This document shows positions 1-11,362 of a stretch of 64,000 nt of DNA, piece after piece. Origin of the DNA: Leptoclinus maculatus. Lineage: Eukaryota; Chordata; Actinopteri; Perciformes; Stichaeidae. The first letter of the stretch is position 1. Every line of letters starts with the position of its first letter. Below the pieces are notes generated by a model. The model did no database searches. It was not told the origin of the DNA and worked only from the letters and a program-made list of their open reading frames with translations. Where the stretch lies: assembly GCA_032191485.1 (NCBI GenBank), contig JAVDOI010000172.1:183501-247500 (forward strand). Reading direction: 5' to 3'. The position numbers and the translations under genes are program-made.

Positions 1-400
1 GCTCCTTGGTCTTCATGATGCTGTTTGTTCAGTGATGCTCTCTAACAAACTCTGAGGCCTTCACAGAACAGTGTATTTATACTGAGATTAAATTTCAGAC
101 AGCTATTTACTAATTATGTGACTTACAAATGTGACTTGTGAAGGCAATTAGTCACACTAGATCGTTGTTAGGGGTTTCACAGTAAAGGGGGTGAATACAT
201 ATGCACTCAACACTTTTCAGATTTTTATTTGTAAATCATTTTGAAATCCATGTAATATTCCCCCCCCACTTCCAAATGATGGACTATTTTGTGTTGGTCC
301 ATTACATAAAATCCCAATGAAATAAATGTTAATCTGTTGTTATACCATGACAACATGTAGAAAAGTCCAAAGGGGGTGAATACTTATGCAAGGCACTGTG
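1..400 (-). mobile_element. Terminal part of a Tc1/mariner-like DNA transposon
   Basis: The segment ends at an inverted-repeat-like terminus (cagtgccttgcataag read on the minus strand) next to a TA-rich tract, as expected of an element that targets TA. A motif of about 20 bases, agggggtgaatac followed by tatgca, occurs near 185-205 and again near 371-391. This resembles the IR/DR arrangement of fish Tc1 elements, where direct repeats sit inside one long terminal repeat. The rest of the element would lie to the left of the window. No transposase frame is visible here. The superfamily call is from family resemblance. Confidence 0.55.
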
Positions 401-439
401 TATATATATATACATATATATATACACATATATATATAT
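401..439. repeat. TA-rich microsatellite between two transposons
   Basis: Alternating ta with a few c interruptions. It separates the Tc1-like end from the hAT-like element, and it supplied the hAT target site. Confidence 0.8.
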
Positions 440-1067
440 TAGGGCTGGGAAAGTTAACGCGTTATTATCGCGTTGTTTTTTATTAGTATTAAGCGACATT
501 TTTAACACAAGAACCGGCAGCGAGCGGTTTCCTTCACCTACATTCCCCTGGGTCCTAAGTCCCTCCATGTACAGCTTCTGATCACCCTCTATGTACCAAC
601 GTACATTTATAACAAATACCACACATATTACATATCAGCGTTGCATGTGTGTCTGACCAAAATACCAAAAAAATAAATGATTCATTTAAATTATTGTTTT
701 AGAGTTTTTAAAGTGTTTTGTTTGTAATATGTATAATAAGCATATCATTTAGTTATCACTACTGAGAATTTAACAAACATAAAAAAACAAACACCGGCTG
801 AATATCTATTATCAGAATCATTATAACTGTGTTATAACTGCTACTGTGTAAAGGGAATACTGCTGTTAAAAATAACCAGATGTGTTTAAAGTGTTTGCAA
901 ACCAAATGTTATTGCACTTTTGTTCATATAGCAGTACTTTAAAATAAAATGTGCGCGATACACTACTTTTGAATTAATTATTGAATTTTGCACATAACAA
1001 TGCGATTAATCGCAAAAAAATCATGCGATTAATCACGATTCAAAATGTGAATAGTTGCCCAGCACTA
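440..1067. mobile_element. Small non-autonomous hAT-like element
   Basis: The left end reads tagggctgggaaagtt, and the right end, read on the other strand, is tagtgctgggcaactatt, giving imperfect terminal inverted repeats. The eight bases before the left end (atatatat) and after the right end (atatattt) match at 7 of 8 positions, consistent with an 8-bp hAT target duplication. Because the target lies in a TA tract this match is weaker than usual evidence. Near both ends are cgcgtta- and gattaatcgc-type motifs common in fish hAT ends. There is no coding capacity. Confidence 0.65.
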
Positions 1068-1084
1068 ATATATTTATACACAAA

Positions 1085-1275
1085 GAGAACTAGAAAGGCA
1101 CTTGGAGAGCACAGACGCCTGCCAAGGCTAATCATTTGAAATGCAGTGGTTCTTTTTCGCCGACCCTTCACCCTTGCACCAAATTTCATGAAAATTGGGC
1201 CAGTGGTTTCACCGTAATCCTGCTGTCAAAAAACAACAACAAACCAAAATCACAATCTCCGTGGTGGAGGTAATG
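1085..1275. repeat. Fragment of an abundant fish dispersed repeat
   Basis: It contains ccaaatttcatgaaaattg, a gtaatcctgctg block and a terminal gtggtggaggtaat block in the order seen in a very common fish interspersed repeat, probably a LINE 3' region. No coding sequence remains. The class is recalled from family resemblance and is not proven here. Confidence 0.45.
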
Positions 1276-1999
1276 AGCAAAAGCAACAAATTAACTCAGT
1301 AAACTATTTACATAACACATTTTTTGAATTATAAATCTGATGCTTAACAAACAAAAAAAAGCACAGCAATTTAAGAAATAAGAGATGATTTTCTCTTTCT
1401 TTCCTTTTACCCGCTCTGGAGTATTCCAATCATTGTAATCAGTGTGAAGTGTATCATTGCAGGACTTGGCGGGGGATGAAACCCATGCAGGGGTTAAGCC
1501 TGTGTGCAATGCTAAATGACAGAGCATATATTAATATAAAATCCATCCAATTATCTCTAATGGAGCTCTCCGGTGATACCGTACCCAGTCATTTCAGGTC
1601 CACGAGCAGACCCTCAGTAGCTCTATCATTTCTTTCTTTCTCTTTGTGCTCTGGTCTCTACCTGTCTCTCTTTGTATTTCCGTGTGAATCATATGTTCTA
1701 CAATATATAATGTCTGTCAAATTACTAAATTATTACCATAGGTGATGATTTAATTGATAATACAAGATATGGATTAACCAAACCTTAACCCTCAGTTAAT
1801 TTAATTTCACCCCTGACTTTAAGTTGTTGAGGCCCTCCACTCTTTCCCCTAACAACTCCCTTTTTTATTGTTTTTGTAGCATGTGTCAAGATGTGTTGTG
1901 AGAGCGCCACTTAATGAAGCCATACCTGAGTTTATTTATCGGGCGCTTCTGCATAGGCAGAGAGAAGGAGGTACCAATTAATAGAACGTAAGAGGACTC
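1276..1999. other. Unique AT-rich noncoding stretch
   Basis: I see no gene, repeat family or structured motif. The short open frames here have no protein-like composition. Confidence 0.5.
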
Positions 2000-2400
2000 G
2001 GTGATTTATAATTAACAAGCATGCGGGTTATAGTAAACATAACACTCAGCGTAATAGCCCAGGAGAGAGACGGGAAGTGGAGAAAGAACAGAGGAGGAAG
2101 AGGAGGAGGAGGAGAAAAAAACCCAGTGTTGATTTGTCCCTTGGTGGATGAGCGGAGTCCTTGTGGCTGACGGGAGCTGTCTAAAGCGGCTAAATGAATA
2201 ATCATCTGTGAGTTAGACTGGAGACAAACGCTTAACGAGGATGATGTGAACCTCACTGACTTGAGGGGGCTTGCGAGAGAGAGAGAGAGAGCGACTGACA
2301 GAGAGAAAGATGGCAGCGAGCAAACATGCTCGGATCCAAAATGAATGTCACCGCACATTATAATAGCGATGAAGTTGCTCTACTCAACAGGCCGTATAGC
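2000..2400. other. Noncoding block with conserved-element texture
   Basis: Mixed-composition sequence with AT-rich homeodomain-like cores (gatttataattaac near 2002) and few repeats apart from purine-rich runs (about 2090-2116 and 2276-2291). This texture is typical of vertebrate conserved noncoding elements, but conservation cannot be judged from one sequence. Confidence 0.25.
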
Positions 2401-3530
2401 CAGCCTCCCCTGTAAGGTTGAGTAGTTGTTTGTCAGAATTTCTACAAGGGCAATGAATCCCCCTCTCATTTCCAGTGGTTTGGTGCCAGTGCATGAAGGG
2501 AACAAAAGAGAAATTGCAGAAAGCAAATGCAACGCTGACAGTTGGAAGAGGGATCTTCTAGCAAGCATTTATAAAACATCTTTACCCAAAAACTTTGGCT
2601 GATCGGGGGGGTGGTTTTACGCTACAAGTTCAACCCTGTCTCACAGCCCTTATCACATGGCGTCTCCTTCACTTTACACTGTATATTTCAGCAGGAAGTC
2701 ATGAGAGGCGACACTACGGTGGCTTCAGAACTGTGCTTTGTGAAGCTGTATCACTGTGAAGCTCAGCGTCGAGTGGGCGATTGCTTTATAAAACGCTGAG
2801 CGAGAAGAATTCAAAAGGTTCGCAAAGTTCTGCGTTTTCTAACGGTAACAATTAGATATTCATAAGACATGTAACTTCAAATGGCATCAACAGCAGCTAA
2901 ACAAAGCACCTTTTAAAAGTCATATTTGTCATATAACGTATGGTTCATTAACTCTACAGACTGAAGGACATATGCTTCAAAGTGCTCGTTGGATCATCGA
3001 ACACGACTGACACCAGTTTGTTCCACACCTTCCTGATGGTAGATTTGGGTTGCTGCATAAAAACAATCTGTAACTTTCTGAAACACCCCTTCTTTTTCAT
3101 TCTTAATAGAAATACTTGCTTTTCAACCGACTGCAGCACAATTAATGCCTTCAAGAACAGGCTTTCTATAGTTCTCAGAGAGAGATGATGGAGGCAGTGG
3201 GATGGAGTCAGGAGGAGGCGATGTCGGCAGGCCTTTTGCTGTGCCTTTGCGTATGACCATTCTAAACAACTGTGAAGAGTGCTTGTCTTTTGTGGTCGCA
3301 CAGTCCATTAGTTAGTTTTAACAGCCCGTTCTAACTCCCAACTCATCACATACCGCGAGTCGGGTATGGTCAGTAGCCCTTGTCGTCTAATACTGATGCA
3401 CAAGGTCCCATTTGGTCTTTCAACTAACTCCAATGTGAAAGAATCCGCGTCATTATTAGACGATCAGAGCATCCGGCGTAGTGCAAAGAGTGAGAAAGTC
3501 TGAGTAGGGCTAACTGGAGGCGGAGGTCGG
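2401..3530. other. Unique noncoding stretch
   Basis: I recognise no gene, RNA or mobile element. Overlapping short open frames on both strands near 2950-3300 look like chance. Confidence 0.5.
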
Positions 3531-3534
3531 ACCG

Positions 3535-3990
3535 GTCAAACAAATACAGGGCTTTCACCCAGGAGACCACTGTTCATGTCTAGTTTGATGTGATGTGGCA
3601 ATTCACCTGCAGGGACACGGTATCTGGGTTTGTGTGTTTTTGAACGGTATGTGTATGAACACATGAATTATAAAGTGCACTTGACTTGTCATGATTATGT
3701 TACCATAGTTTTTTCACGCTACTTACATAATTAAGTAATTATTTCATATAACAAATGTACATATTTAAACCCAAACCATGATCTTTTCCTGAGCCTAGAA
3801 ACCAAGCACTTTAGTTGCCTAATCCAAACCATGTATTTTTGTTGGGTAGCTAAACCTGAATATTAATAAAACCTAAATTGGAAGTTTATTTTGAAAAGAC
3901 CCTATATGTGCGACGAGCAGAAACTGACACGTGGTCCCTGACACTAGAAGGGTTCCTAGAGCGTCATTGTTTGAAGCGTTCGGTCACTTA
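3535..3990. repeat. Unclassified fish dispersed repeat, ggctttcaccc type
   Basis: It begins with a ggctttcacccaggaga block that recurs near 5567 (diverged) and in reverse near 14085. It continues with aaacccaaaccatgatc and related motifs found in a widespread percomorph repeat. It is non-coding with no visible terminal repeats. Confidence 0.45.
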
Positions 3991-4345
3991 CGATGGGATT
4001 GGACGAGTTGGGATTGACAATGTGTTATTTTCAAACTAAATTAACAATTAAAGTTATGCTTTTCACATTTGTGAGTACAAGAGACTGCTTGACACAAATT
4101 TTGTCACTTAGCAAAAATAAATAAATAGTGATGAATTTCTAATATCTGAATATCTAAATTCAGAATTAGATACATGTTGAAATATTGTTGTTTTTTTCAA
4201 AGTAGTAACTCCGAGGTCAAGAACTTTCATGCTTAAATCTTAAGACAATACATATGAAAAAAATGTGCTATGAGTGAAATGATAACAGCTACACTATCCA
4301 TACTTATTTCTACAATAGTATGTATATATATATATAGTTATATAT
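3991..4345. other. Unique AT-rich stretch
   Basis: Nothing recognised apart from a short TA run at 4321-4336. Confidence 0.5.
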
Positions 4346-5440
4346 TAGGGGTGCAACGGATCACAAACCTCACGGTTCGGTTCGGATCACGGTTCTTGAG
4401 TCACGGTTCGGATAATTCTTTGGATCAACAAAGAAAAGGGGAGGAGTCAAATATAACTTTGCTTTCCATTTATTAATTAAAGAACTTCAAGAACACTTAA
4501 AGAAAAGAACTTTGGGCTATAGTCTTACATGAAAACTAAAATATTGAAGATGTCCAATTTGGAACAAAATGAAATAAATAAATAAAAATAAAACATTCAA
4601 GAATATTCAATTCTGTTAAGTTTAAGCTCAACATGAGGTATGTTGATGCCCTCGTCCTTTGATCAATACTGAAAGAAAGAAACAGTGAGCTAGCTTCACT
4701 GTTTACACTGAACTGAACTGATCGGCATCAACTTGGGTCTGTGTTTACTTCCTGTCAGGTTATGTCATTCAAATACACAATAATGTTCACATTACTGTGA
4801 CATGGTCTACAACTTTAAAAATGTTCTTCAAAAAGATGAGAACATCTCCATTGTCTGGGGAGAGGGTCGACCTTTCTGTGGTGACTGTTACTACTGGACC
4901 TGTCTAGCTTCACTCTGATACTTCTGTCAGCACCTGCACCAGGTGTGTGTCTGTGACTCTCACAGAGGGGGCGTGTCTACAGCACCTGTCTGTGTGACTC
5001 TCACAGAGGGGGCGTGTCTACAGCACCTGTCAGTGTGACTCTCACAGAGGGGGCGTGTCTACAGCACCTGTCTGTGTGACTCTCACAGAGGGGGCGTGTC
5101 TACAGCACCTGTCTGTGTGACTCTCACAGAGGGGGCGTGTCTACAGCACCTGTCTGTGTGACTCTCACAGAGGGGGCGTGTCTACAGCACCTGTCTGTGT
5201 GACTCTCACAGAGGGGGCGTGTCTGCAGCACCTGTCTGTGTGACTCTCACAGAGGGGGCGTGTCTGCAGCACCTGTCTGTGTGACTCTCACAGAGGGGGC
5301 GTGTCTACAGCACCTGTCTGTGTGACTCTCACATAGGGGGCGTGTCTACAGCACCTGTCTGTGTGACTCTCACAGAGGGGGCGTGTCTACAGCACCTGTC
5401 TGTGTGACTCTCACAGAGGGGGCGTGTCTACAGCACCGGA
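4346..5440. mobile_element. hAT-like element, one end visible, carrying a minisatellite
   Basis: The left end, taggggtgcaacggatc, followed by several cacggttcgg-type motifs, is characteristic of a fish hAT family. No matching right end was found, so the boundary is a guess set at the end of the internal minisatellite. No transposase sequence is visible. Confidence 0.5.
4985..5437. repeat. 41-bp minisatellite, about 11 copies
   Basis: The unit runs cacctgtctgtgtgactctc then acagagggggcgtgtctacag. Copies are nearly identical; single-base variants include cagtgtg near 5030, gtctgcag near 5220-5270 and cataggggg near 5332. Copies abut without spacers. Confidence 0.95.
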
Positions 5441-5564
5441 CTATGAATCACTCCGCCGTGATGAAGTGAGCGGTCAGTGTTTTCCTCTTCATAGAGGAAC
5501 GATCTTCATACTGAAGTGGGTGCGTGAGGGGGTTTCGTAGCGTGGCTCAAGCACTTTAACCAGA

Positions 5565-5660
5565 AACTCAAGACTTTCACCCATGACACCGCTGTTCATG
5601 TACTATGGGAAACCTGAAGTCAACGTCTTATTTGTTACATAACTTCCCTACTTATCGTCA
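5565..5660. repeat. Diverged second copy of the ggctttcaccc-type repeat
   Basis: The segment gactttcacccatgaca followed by cgctgttcatgt matches the start of the repeat at 3541. Only about 95 bases are recognisable. Confidence 0.4.
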
Positions 5661-7515
5661 CACTGATCGCTCATGTTAATGGACATTCGTAGAAAACAAA
5701 ACAAAATAACTTTTTAGTGCGATACCATACGAAACATTGCACGTTGACCGATTTCCCAAGTCAACAGATCCACTTCCATGACAGCTGAGCAAACTCCATC
5801 CAGAGAGAGCTCTGGAAAAAGCTAGTGAGTGGAACATTAGTTAGGATGTTTTTTTGTGAAATTACTATTTCCAAGGTGAAGAATGAACTTCAATGCTGCA
5901 CCAGCTTCCAGTGGCCATTAACAAAAACCCATCTGAGTGCAACTAAGAAAGGATGGCATTGATCAAATGACATTATGTCCACTAATATGTTTGTGCTTCT
6001 TCGGTGTTTTGCAATGGCTTTTAAATGGGTCACACAGTACAGAGCCAATATACAATACAATGAGAACTAATATACAATAAAGCAGCAATGAAGACAGCAC
6101 TGTCCTGCAGGGCTCCCACGGTAACATCCAACCTCTTTTGAGTGCTGATTGGCCATCTGGTATTGCTTTATGTCACTTCCTATTAAGCTCATTGATCCTC
6201 CTTCCCTGTCTGCGGCATGTGGTTGATCACCGTGGATCAGTATGTGTGCCTGTAATATGAATACGTAACAATGGTATGATTACAGCACATGACGGTCTCT
6301 GCCCGCATGTTCGCCGATGCGGGCCCTCAAGCTACGCTTACGCTGACTGCGGCCATGATTATGATGTTTATGTAAAGGTTGCTATGAAGGAAGAGCAGAG
6401 TAGCCTCATTATGAAAATGATATGATGTCATCGGGTCACTGCAAAGGACAGTGGTACGAGGCAACTTCCACATATATCGTGTTGACGGAAACATATAGAT
6501 ACAGACATTGATTGCTTGGTATAATACGGTATAAGTGATGTGTCTTATGATTAAGCCTGTTCGTGAGAACTTAGTTTACATGCTATACAGTATGTGTTTC
6601 TTGATGTCATGTTCACATGAGAACATTGAGATAAAAAACAAAAACAAAGTTTCACTTTCAAGGCTGAAATCTTAACACAACTTTGTCTTTTTGTTGTCTA
6701 TTAAATCTTCATAATCCAGTTTTTGTGTCTCATGTTACACGACCAGGTCAGAAGCTAGTATATGGCTTGACTGTGTTTTAAATGCTGTAGTGACAGGACC
6801 TTTAGAACTGTATCTTGTCAGCTGTAAGGAAGCCATGTTTCCGTGTGGCTGGTGCAAAAACCAGAAGAAAACAAACATCCAAGAGTGATGGAAAAAGGGT
6901 CATTTACAAGAAAACGCCAACGAAAACAGCTTGCTGAAGAGACGACGAGATTCAGGGACTTCTGCCCCAATCGTCAGACGAACTTATGAAATGGACAAGA
7001 GACTCGGTTCTTTATGACCAAATAATTAAGCGGCTACGTAGCTGCAGCTCCTCCTGCACGCTCGATCAAACAGCGTCTGACTCGAACAATCTCAGCGTGA
7101 AAGAGAAACTCTGGACAATGTCCGGCGTTCATATGTGAAAACGGTGAGGAAAACACTTTCTCTAGGTGCCTATCCTCTAACGAGCCCATGATTAAGACCA
7201 AGTTGTCACTAGTCTATAAAGATTTGAACAATGGATATTATAGGCGCTATGGGACCGGCACACTGCAGAGAGTGTACTGAGATTTGTCTGTCAATATGAA
7301 AATCACTGAAGTGGCTGCTGCACCTCCAACACAGCCTTATGATATCCTTATAATGTCCTTCAATCCCAACTGTAAGGACTGAACTATCAGAAGAGAGGAA
7401 CATGTCTTCCTAACTTGTCTTTCCTGAGGGACACCCACCCACCCACACTGAAAGGTGCATATAGCCAGTCAGGCCAGCTGTGTGTGTGCTGGACTGTCAG
7501 AGCGAGGAATAATAC
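5661..7515. other. Unique noncoding stretch, including a conserved-element-like block
   Basis: No gene or transposon recognised. The part at about 6085-6450 is GC-balanced, repeat-free and carries homeodomain- and CCAAT-like words, so it is a candidate conserved noncoding element. This is only an impression from base texture. Confidence 0.3.
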
Positions 7516-7517
7516 GA

Positions 7518-7537
7518 CCCCCCCCCCCCCCCCCCCC
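7518..7537. repeat. Poly-C tract of 20 bases
   Basis: Uninterrupted C run; its length is prone to sequencing and assembly error. Confidence 0.95.
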
Positions 7538-7559
7538 TTCTACCTCCTGCTCTCACTTC

Positions 7560-8260
7560 CTCCCCAGTTTCCTACTGGGCCTCATTTATTTACATTAGCG
7601 CCAGCCAGAGAGGCATCAGAGGAAGTCTTAAAGTAGAGCCACAATGGCCGATTTAAGCCGCCACCCAAAAGCCAGTTTTTTTTTTCTTCTTTTGCCTAAG
7701 AGGATTTGTGTCTGGTCCATGTATCAGACCTCTCTCTCTCTCACTCTCCCTCTCAGGGACAAAGTCACCCCTCACACTTGCGCTGAGTAAAAGTCGCGTC
7801 TTTCCACTAGCTGCCTGGTTAATGACATTTATCTGTATGGAAATGGAGGAGGAGGAGGAGGAGAAGGCTTTAGATGCAGATTTGGACCCGCACATACACC
7901 TGAGACTGGCAGACGTAAACCGGCTGGCTACTTTTATGGCATGCATGCTCAATGATTCACACACAAACACCTCCCTTGCAGCTTCTTATCCCCCAACTGG
8001 CCACCAGTCAAAATAAGCCTTATTCTCGGGGGGTTTATATTTTCTCCTGGCCGGGCTTGGCTAGGCACACTCAGTTAAGATGGCATTCAAACAATCTCTC
8101 CTCCTTCTCTCATTTCCACCGTTTCTTCCTTTCTAATGCTAATTCCTGGACGGATATATCCCTTTTTTCCAGTGGCACGCAAGGAGGCCAAATTTCTGAT
8201 TAACTCCTGAGACAAAGTTTCGCAGCATCTAGGTCAAAAGCTGCTCCAGAGGGATTGGGA
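7560..8260. other. Candidate conserved noncoding block
   Basis: About 700 bases almost free of repeats apart from a ct run near 7731-7757. It includes ctggttaatgacatttatctg and ggcatgcatgctcaatgatt, the kind of TAAT- and GATA-rich text seen in vertebrate enhancers. Open frames here are shadows. Conservation is untested. Confidence 0.3.
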
Positions 8261-9706
8261 GAATGTCAAGCTTTGTTTAGCCAGATGATATAATCTGGAA
8301 GAAGATTTAGACACATTTCAGGACAGGTCGGGCCTCATCTTAGAAATATGAATGGTTAAGACCAAGGAGGGTTCGGAGGTTGGTCCAACTGGGGACAATG
8401 TAGAGAGATTGATTGCTGAAGCCACATCTACCATTATTTCAGAATATAAAACCATTTCATTAAAAACAACACTACACTAAAGATACTAATGTGGGTTTCC
8501 ATTTTTTAAGAGCGCTATCGGTGAATTTGATAGTGACAGAAGAAGAACCCAATGTTATTTGTGCGGTATTTGCATGCGTAGAAGATTAGATCCACCTATG
8601 TCCAAAGCCTTTCATCCTTTCATCACTGCTGAAGAATGAATCCTTTGTCATCCATGGATGTCAGATTTCTTTCTCTTCTTTTTTTTTGCAACAATATTTC
8701 AACATGATGACCATTATGAATCTGTGCAACAACAAACGTGTGTGCTAACATTTCCTAATTCGGGAATAAACACAAAGTCTACCTGGGGCTGATGTGAATG
8801 TCATTACTTTGATAGTTATTTGGTCAGTGTTGGACAAATAAAATGATGATGGCACTAGATGAAGAGTGAGTGGATCAGCAAATTTATTACACTTCGTCCC
8901 GCAGGGATCAAATATATCTCGCTAGTTTGACCGCGGGATGATTTGTGTTTTTTTTAGCATCACCCTGCAGTAGATGGTCTGGAGAGGAGGTGGTATTTCG
9001 ACCATGATCATCAAACATGGTCAAAATACCAATACTACTGGTTAGTACACGTTACGGAATTCTCAGGTACGACAGGAAAACAAACGCCATCCTGACGGGC
9101 TTCGTTTCATCATCCGGTGGCGCTCGGTGAATTTCACTGAGATGTTTTCACTGTAGGTAGCAAGTCACACTCCGGCTGGTTTACTGCAGCGGTGTAAGAG
9201 CCACAAGTGTATATAATAGTTAATTGGAATTTCGGGTTTATTAATCATTTCATTTCTGAATTATGCTCATTGTGCAGGAACTAAAGATATGTAAAACATA
9301 TTGAAAAGCATTTATGTTAATGATTGACACTCCCTTTTTGGTAGTGATTTAATGACGTCATGACGGCAGCCGGTGCAAAACCGAAGAGCTGCATTAGGCA
9401 CGAGAGCGCATCGTTCTTCTACCGTGTGACTGAGTATATTATTTGTGTATTTAGTTAACGCTTTGCTGCGTAAAATAAAGACAAAACGAAAAGACTTGAA
9501 CGATCTCCTGTCATTCGCGTAAGAAAATGAAGTCACTGTGTCTGCAGCTCATTTGCGGCTTAATAATGAACAACACAGACGGAACGCCGCTACAATCGGT
9601 ATGAACCCAAAATACACAGATTGTGTTGTGATTAAATTGCAATAAATGAATGAAAAGGATGCTGAAATAACTACATAATGATGCAGCTTTTTTTTAAAGT
9701 CTGTGT
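8261..9706. other. Unique noncoding stretch with a possible retroelement-like segment
   Basis: Mostly unrecognised. The part from about 9193 to 9580 starts with tgtaagagcc, has tatataata at about 9209 and aataaa at about 9473, and could be a decayed LTR. The distances do not fit a standard LTR well and I see no target duplication. Confidence 0.3.
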
Positions 9707-9707
9707 T

Positions 9708-10432
9708 CAGAATCAGAACCGTTTATTGCCAATGTATGTTTCACATACAAGGAATTTGTCTTGGCGGGTGGTGCATAACATTAGACAATCAACACAGTGC
9801 AAGAAATAGAAACATATTAAAATGTACAATACAATATAAAAGAATATAAAATAAAGTGCACAGACAAACAGATAACAGTACTTTAAACAAGTGTAATGTA
9901 AAAGTGATGGGTTATGATGGAGCCCAGGAAGCGGAAGGACTCCACAGCGTCGACGGGGGAGTCACACAGGGTGATGGGGGCTGGTGGGGCTACGTTCATC
10001 CTGAAATCCACAACCATCTCCACTGTCTTTAGAGCGTTGAGCTCTAAGTTGTTCAGACCGCACCAGGTCACCAGATGGTCAGTCTCCCACCTGTAGGCGG
10101 ACTCATCCCCACCAGAGATGAGTCCAATAAGGGTGGTGTCATCCGCAAACTTCAGGAGCTTGACGGACTGGTGACTGGAGGTGCAGCTGTTGGTGTTCAG
10201 GGAGAAGAGCAGAGGGGAAAGAACGCAGCCTTGGGGGGAACCGGTGCTGATGGTCCGGGAGGCTGAGACGTGTTTTCCCAGCTTCACGTGCTGCTTCCTG
10301 TCAGACAGGAAGTCTGTGATCCACTTGCAGGTGGATTCGGGCACGTGCAGCTGGGAGAGCTTGTCATGCAGCAGAGACGGGATGATGGTGTTGAAAGCAG
10401 AGCTGAAGTCCACAAACAGGATCCTGGCGTAG
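9708..10432 (-). mobile_element. LINE copy B, truncated, CR1/L2-type (Jockey superfamily)
   Basis: A minus-strand non-LTR retrotransposon fragment. Its 3' tail lies at 9708-9900 (tttattgccaatgtatg on the plus strand is typical of such tails). Its 5' edge is abrupt at 10432, where the 3' tail of LINE A begins. Between them is the palm part of a reverse transcriptase. The region after the palm (thumb and C-terminal tail) is missing, so the copy is deleted internally as well as truncated at its 5' side. Confidence 0.8.
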
Positions 10433-10435
10433 TCA
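9915..10435 (-). pseudogene. Reverse transcriptase palm fragment of LINE B
   Basis: This frame encodes the central palm of a LINE reverse transcriptase. Reading from 10435 downward it shows FVDFSSAFNTI (first catalytic Asp), then STGSPQGCVLSPLLFSL, then FADDTT with the catalytic Asp pair at 10138-10149, then LNNLELNALKT and ESFRFLGSII. The stretch is open without stops, so the palm itself is well preserved. It lacks the N-terminal endonuclease, the fingers and the thumb, and no start codon belongs to it. The enzyme would copy the element's RNA at a nicked target. The close relative at 54800-55524 has frameshifts in the same region. Confidence 0.85.
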
Positions 10436-10649
10436 AAGTCAAAGTCAGCTTTATTTGTCAATTTCTCAAATACTTACATACAGAGGAGTTGAAAAAACGT
10501 TTCTCTCCAGTCCAACATAAAAAGTGAATACAGATAATAATAAAGTGCTAGATAGAAAAAACAAAACAAAAACAAAAACATTGAGACAAAAACTATCATT
10601 CTGTAACTAGCAGCAGTCGGACATAAAGTATAAAGTATTTTAGCAGCAC

Positions 10650-11362
10650 TCAGACATAGGGAGTCTTAAAGAGAGGAGGGAGAGAGTTCAGCTTCCTAAC
10701 AGCCTGGTGGACGAAGCTGTTTGAAAGTCTGGTGGTGCGAGCACGGAGGCTCCGGTATCTTCTCCCAGAGGGCAGGAGGCTGAAGACACTGTGTGAGGGG
10801 TGGCTGGAGTCGCGCACAATCATGGTCACTTTGCGGGTGAGGCGGGTGTCGTATATGTCCTGCAGGGAGGGGAGTGAGGGGAGTGAGGGGAGTGAGGCAC
10901 CAATGATCCTTCCAGCTGTGTTCACTATGCGCTGCAGGGCTTTCCTGTTGTAGTCGGTGCAGCTTCCGCCCCACACAGTGATGCAGTTTGTCAGGATGCT
11001 CTCAATGGTGCCTCGGTAGAAGGTGCACATGATGGATGGGGGTGTTCTTGCCTTCTTTAGTTTGCGGAGAAAGTAGAGGCGCCTCTGGGCTTTCTTTGCC
11101 AGTGATGTTGTGTTGGCTGTCCACGAGAGGTCCTCACTGATGTCCACCCCCAGGGATGTGGTGCTGCTCACTCTCTATGTCAGCACCATTGATGGTCAGT
11201 GGTGGGTGTTGGGTGTGGCCTCTCCGGAAGTCAACAACAATCTCCTTGGTCTTGCTGTTATTCAGAAGGAGGTTGTTGTCTCTGCACCACGTGGTCAGAA
11301 GGCTGACCTCCTTCCTATAGTGGGTCTCATCATCCTTGGTGATGAGACCTACCAGAGTTGTG
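10650..11362 (-). pseudogene. LINE A: end of RT palm, thumb and C-terminal tail
   Basis: Read on the minus strand, the segment resumes at ADDTT (catalytic Asp pair) near 11355-11369 and continues through a frame disruption near 11170. It then continues as an open frame with SEDLSWTANT, KAQRRLYFLRKLKKA, FYRGTIESILTNCITVWGG and the C-terminal SGRRYRSLRARTTRL. These are standard thumb and tail motifs of fish CR1/L2-like LINEs. A 9-bp unit (ggagtgagg) is tripled near 10868-10894 and adds SLP repeats. Everything between the RT fingers and ADDTT is gone. Confidence 0.8.

Noticed and set aside
4985..5437. CRISPR-like array
   Set aside because: Units abut without unique spacers and the genome is eukaryotic; it is a minisatellite. 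The same applies to the other arrays.
9193..9582. Decayed solo LTR
   Set aside because: It has TG...CA, TATA-like and AATAAA words, but the TATA is too near the start and no target duplication is visible. It is mentioned only as a possibility.
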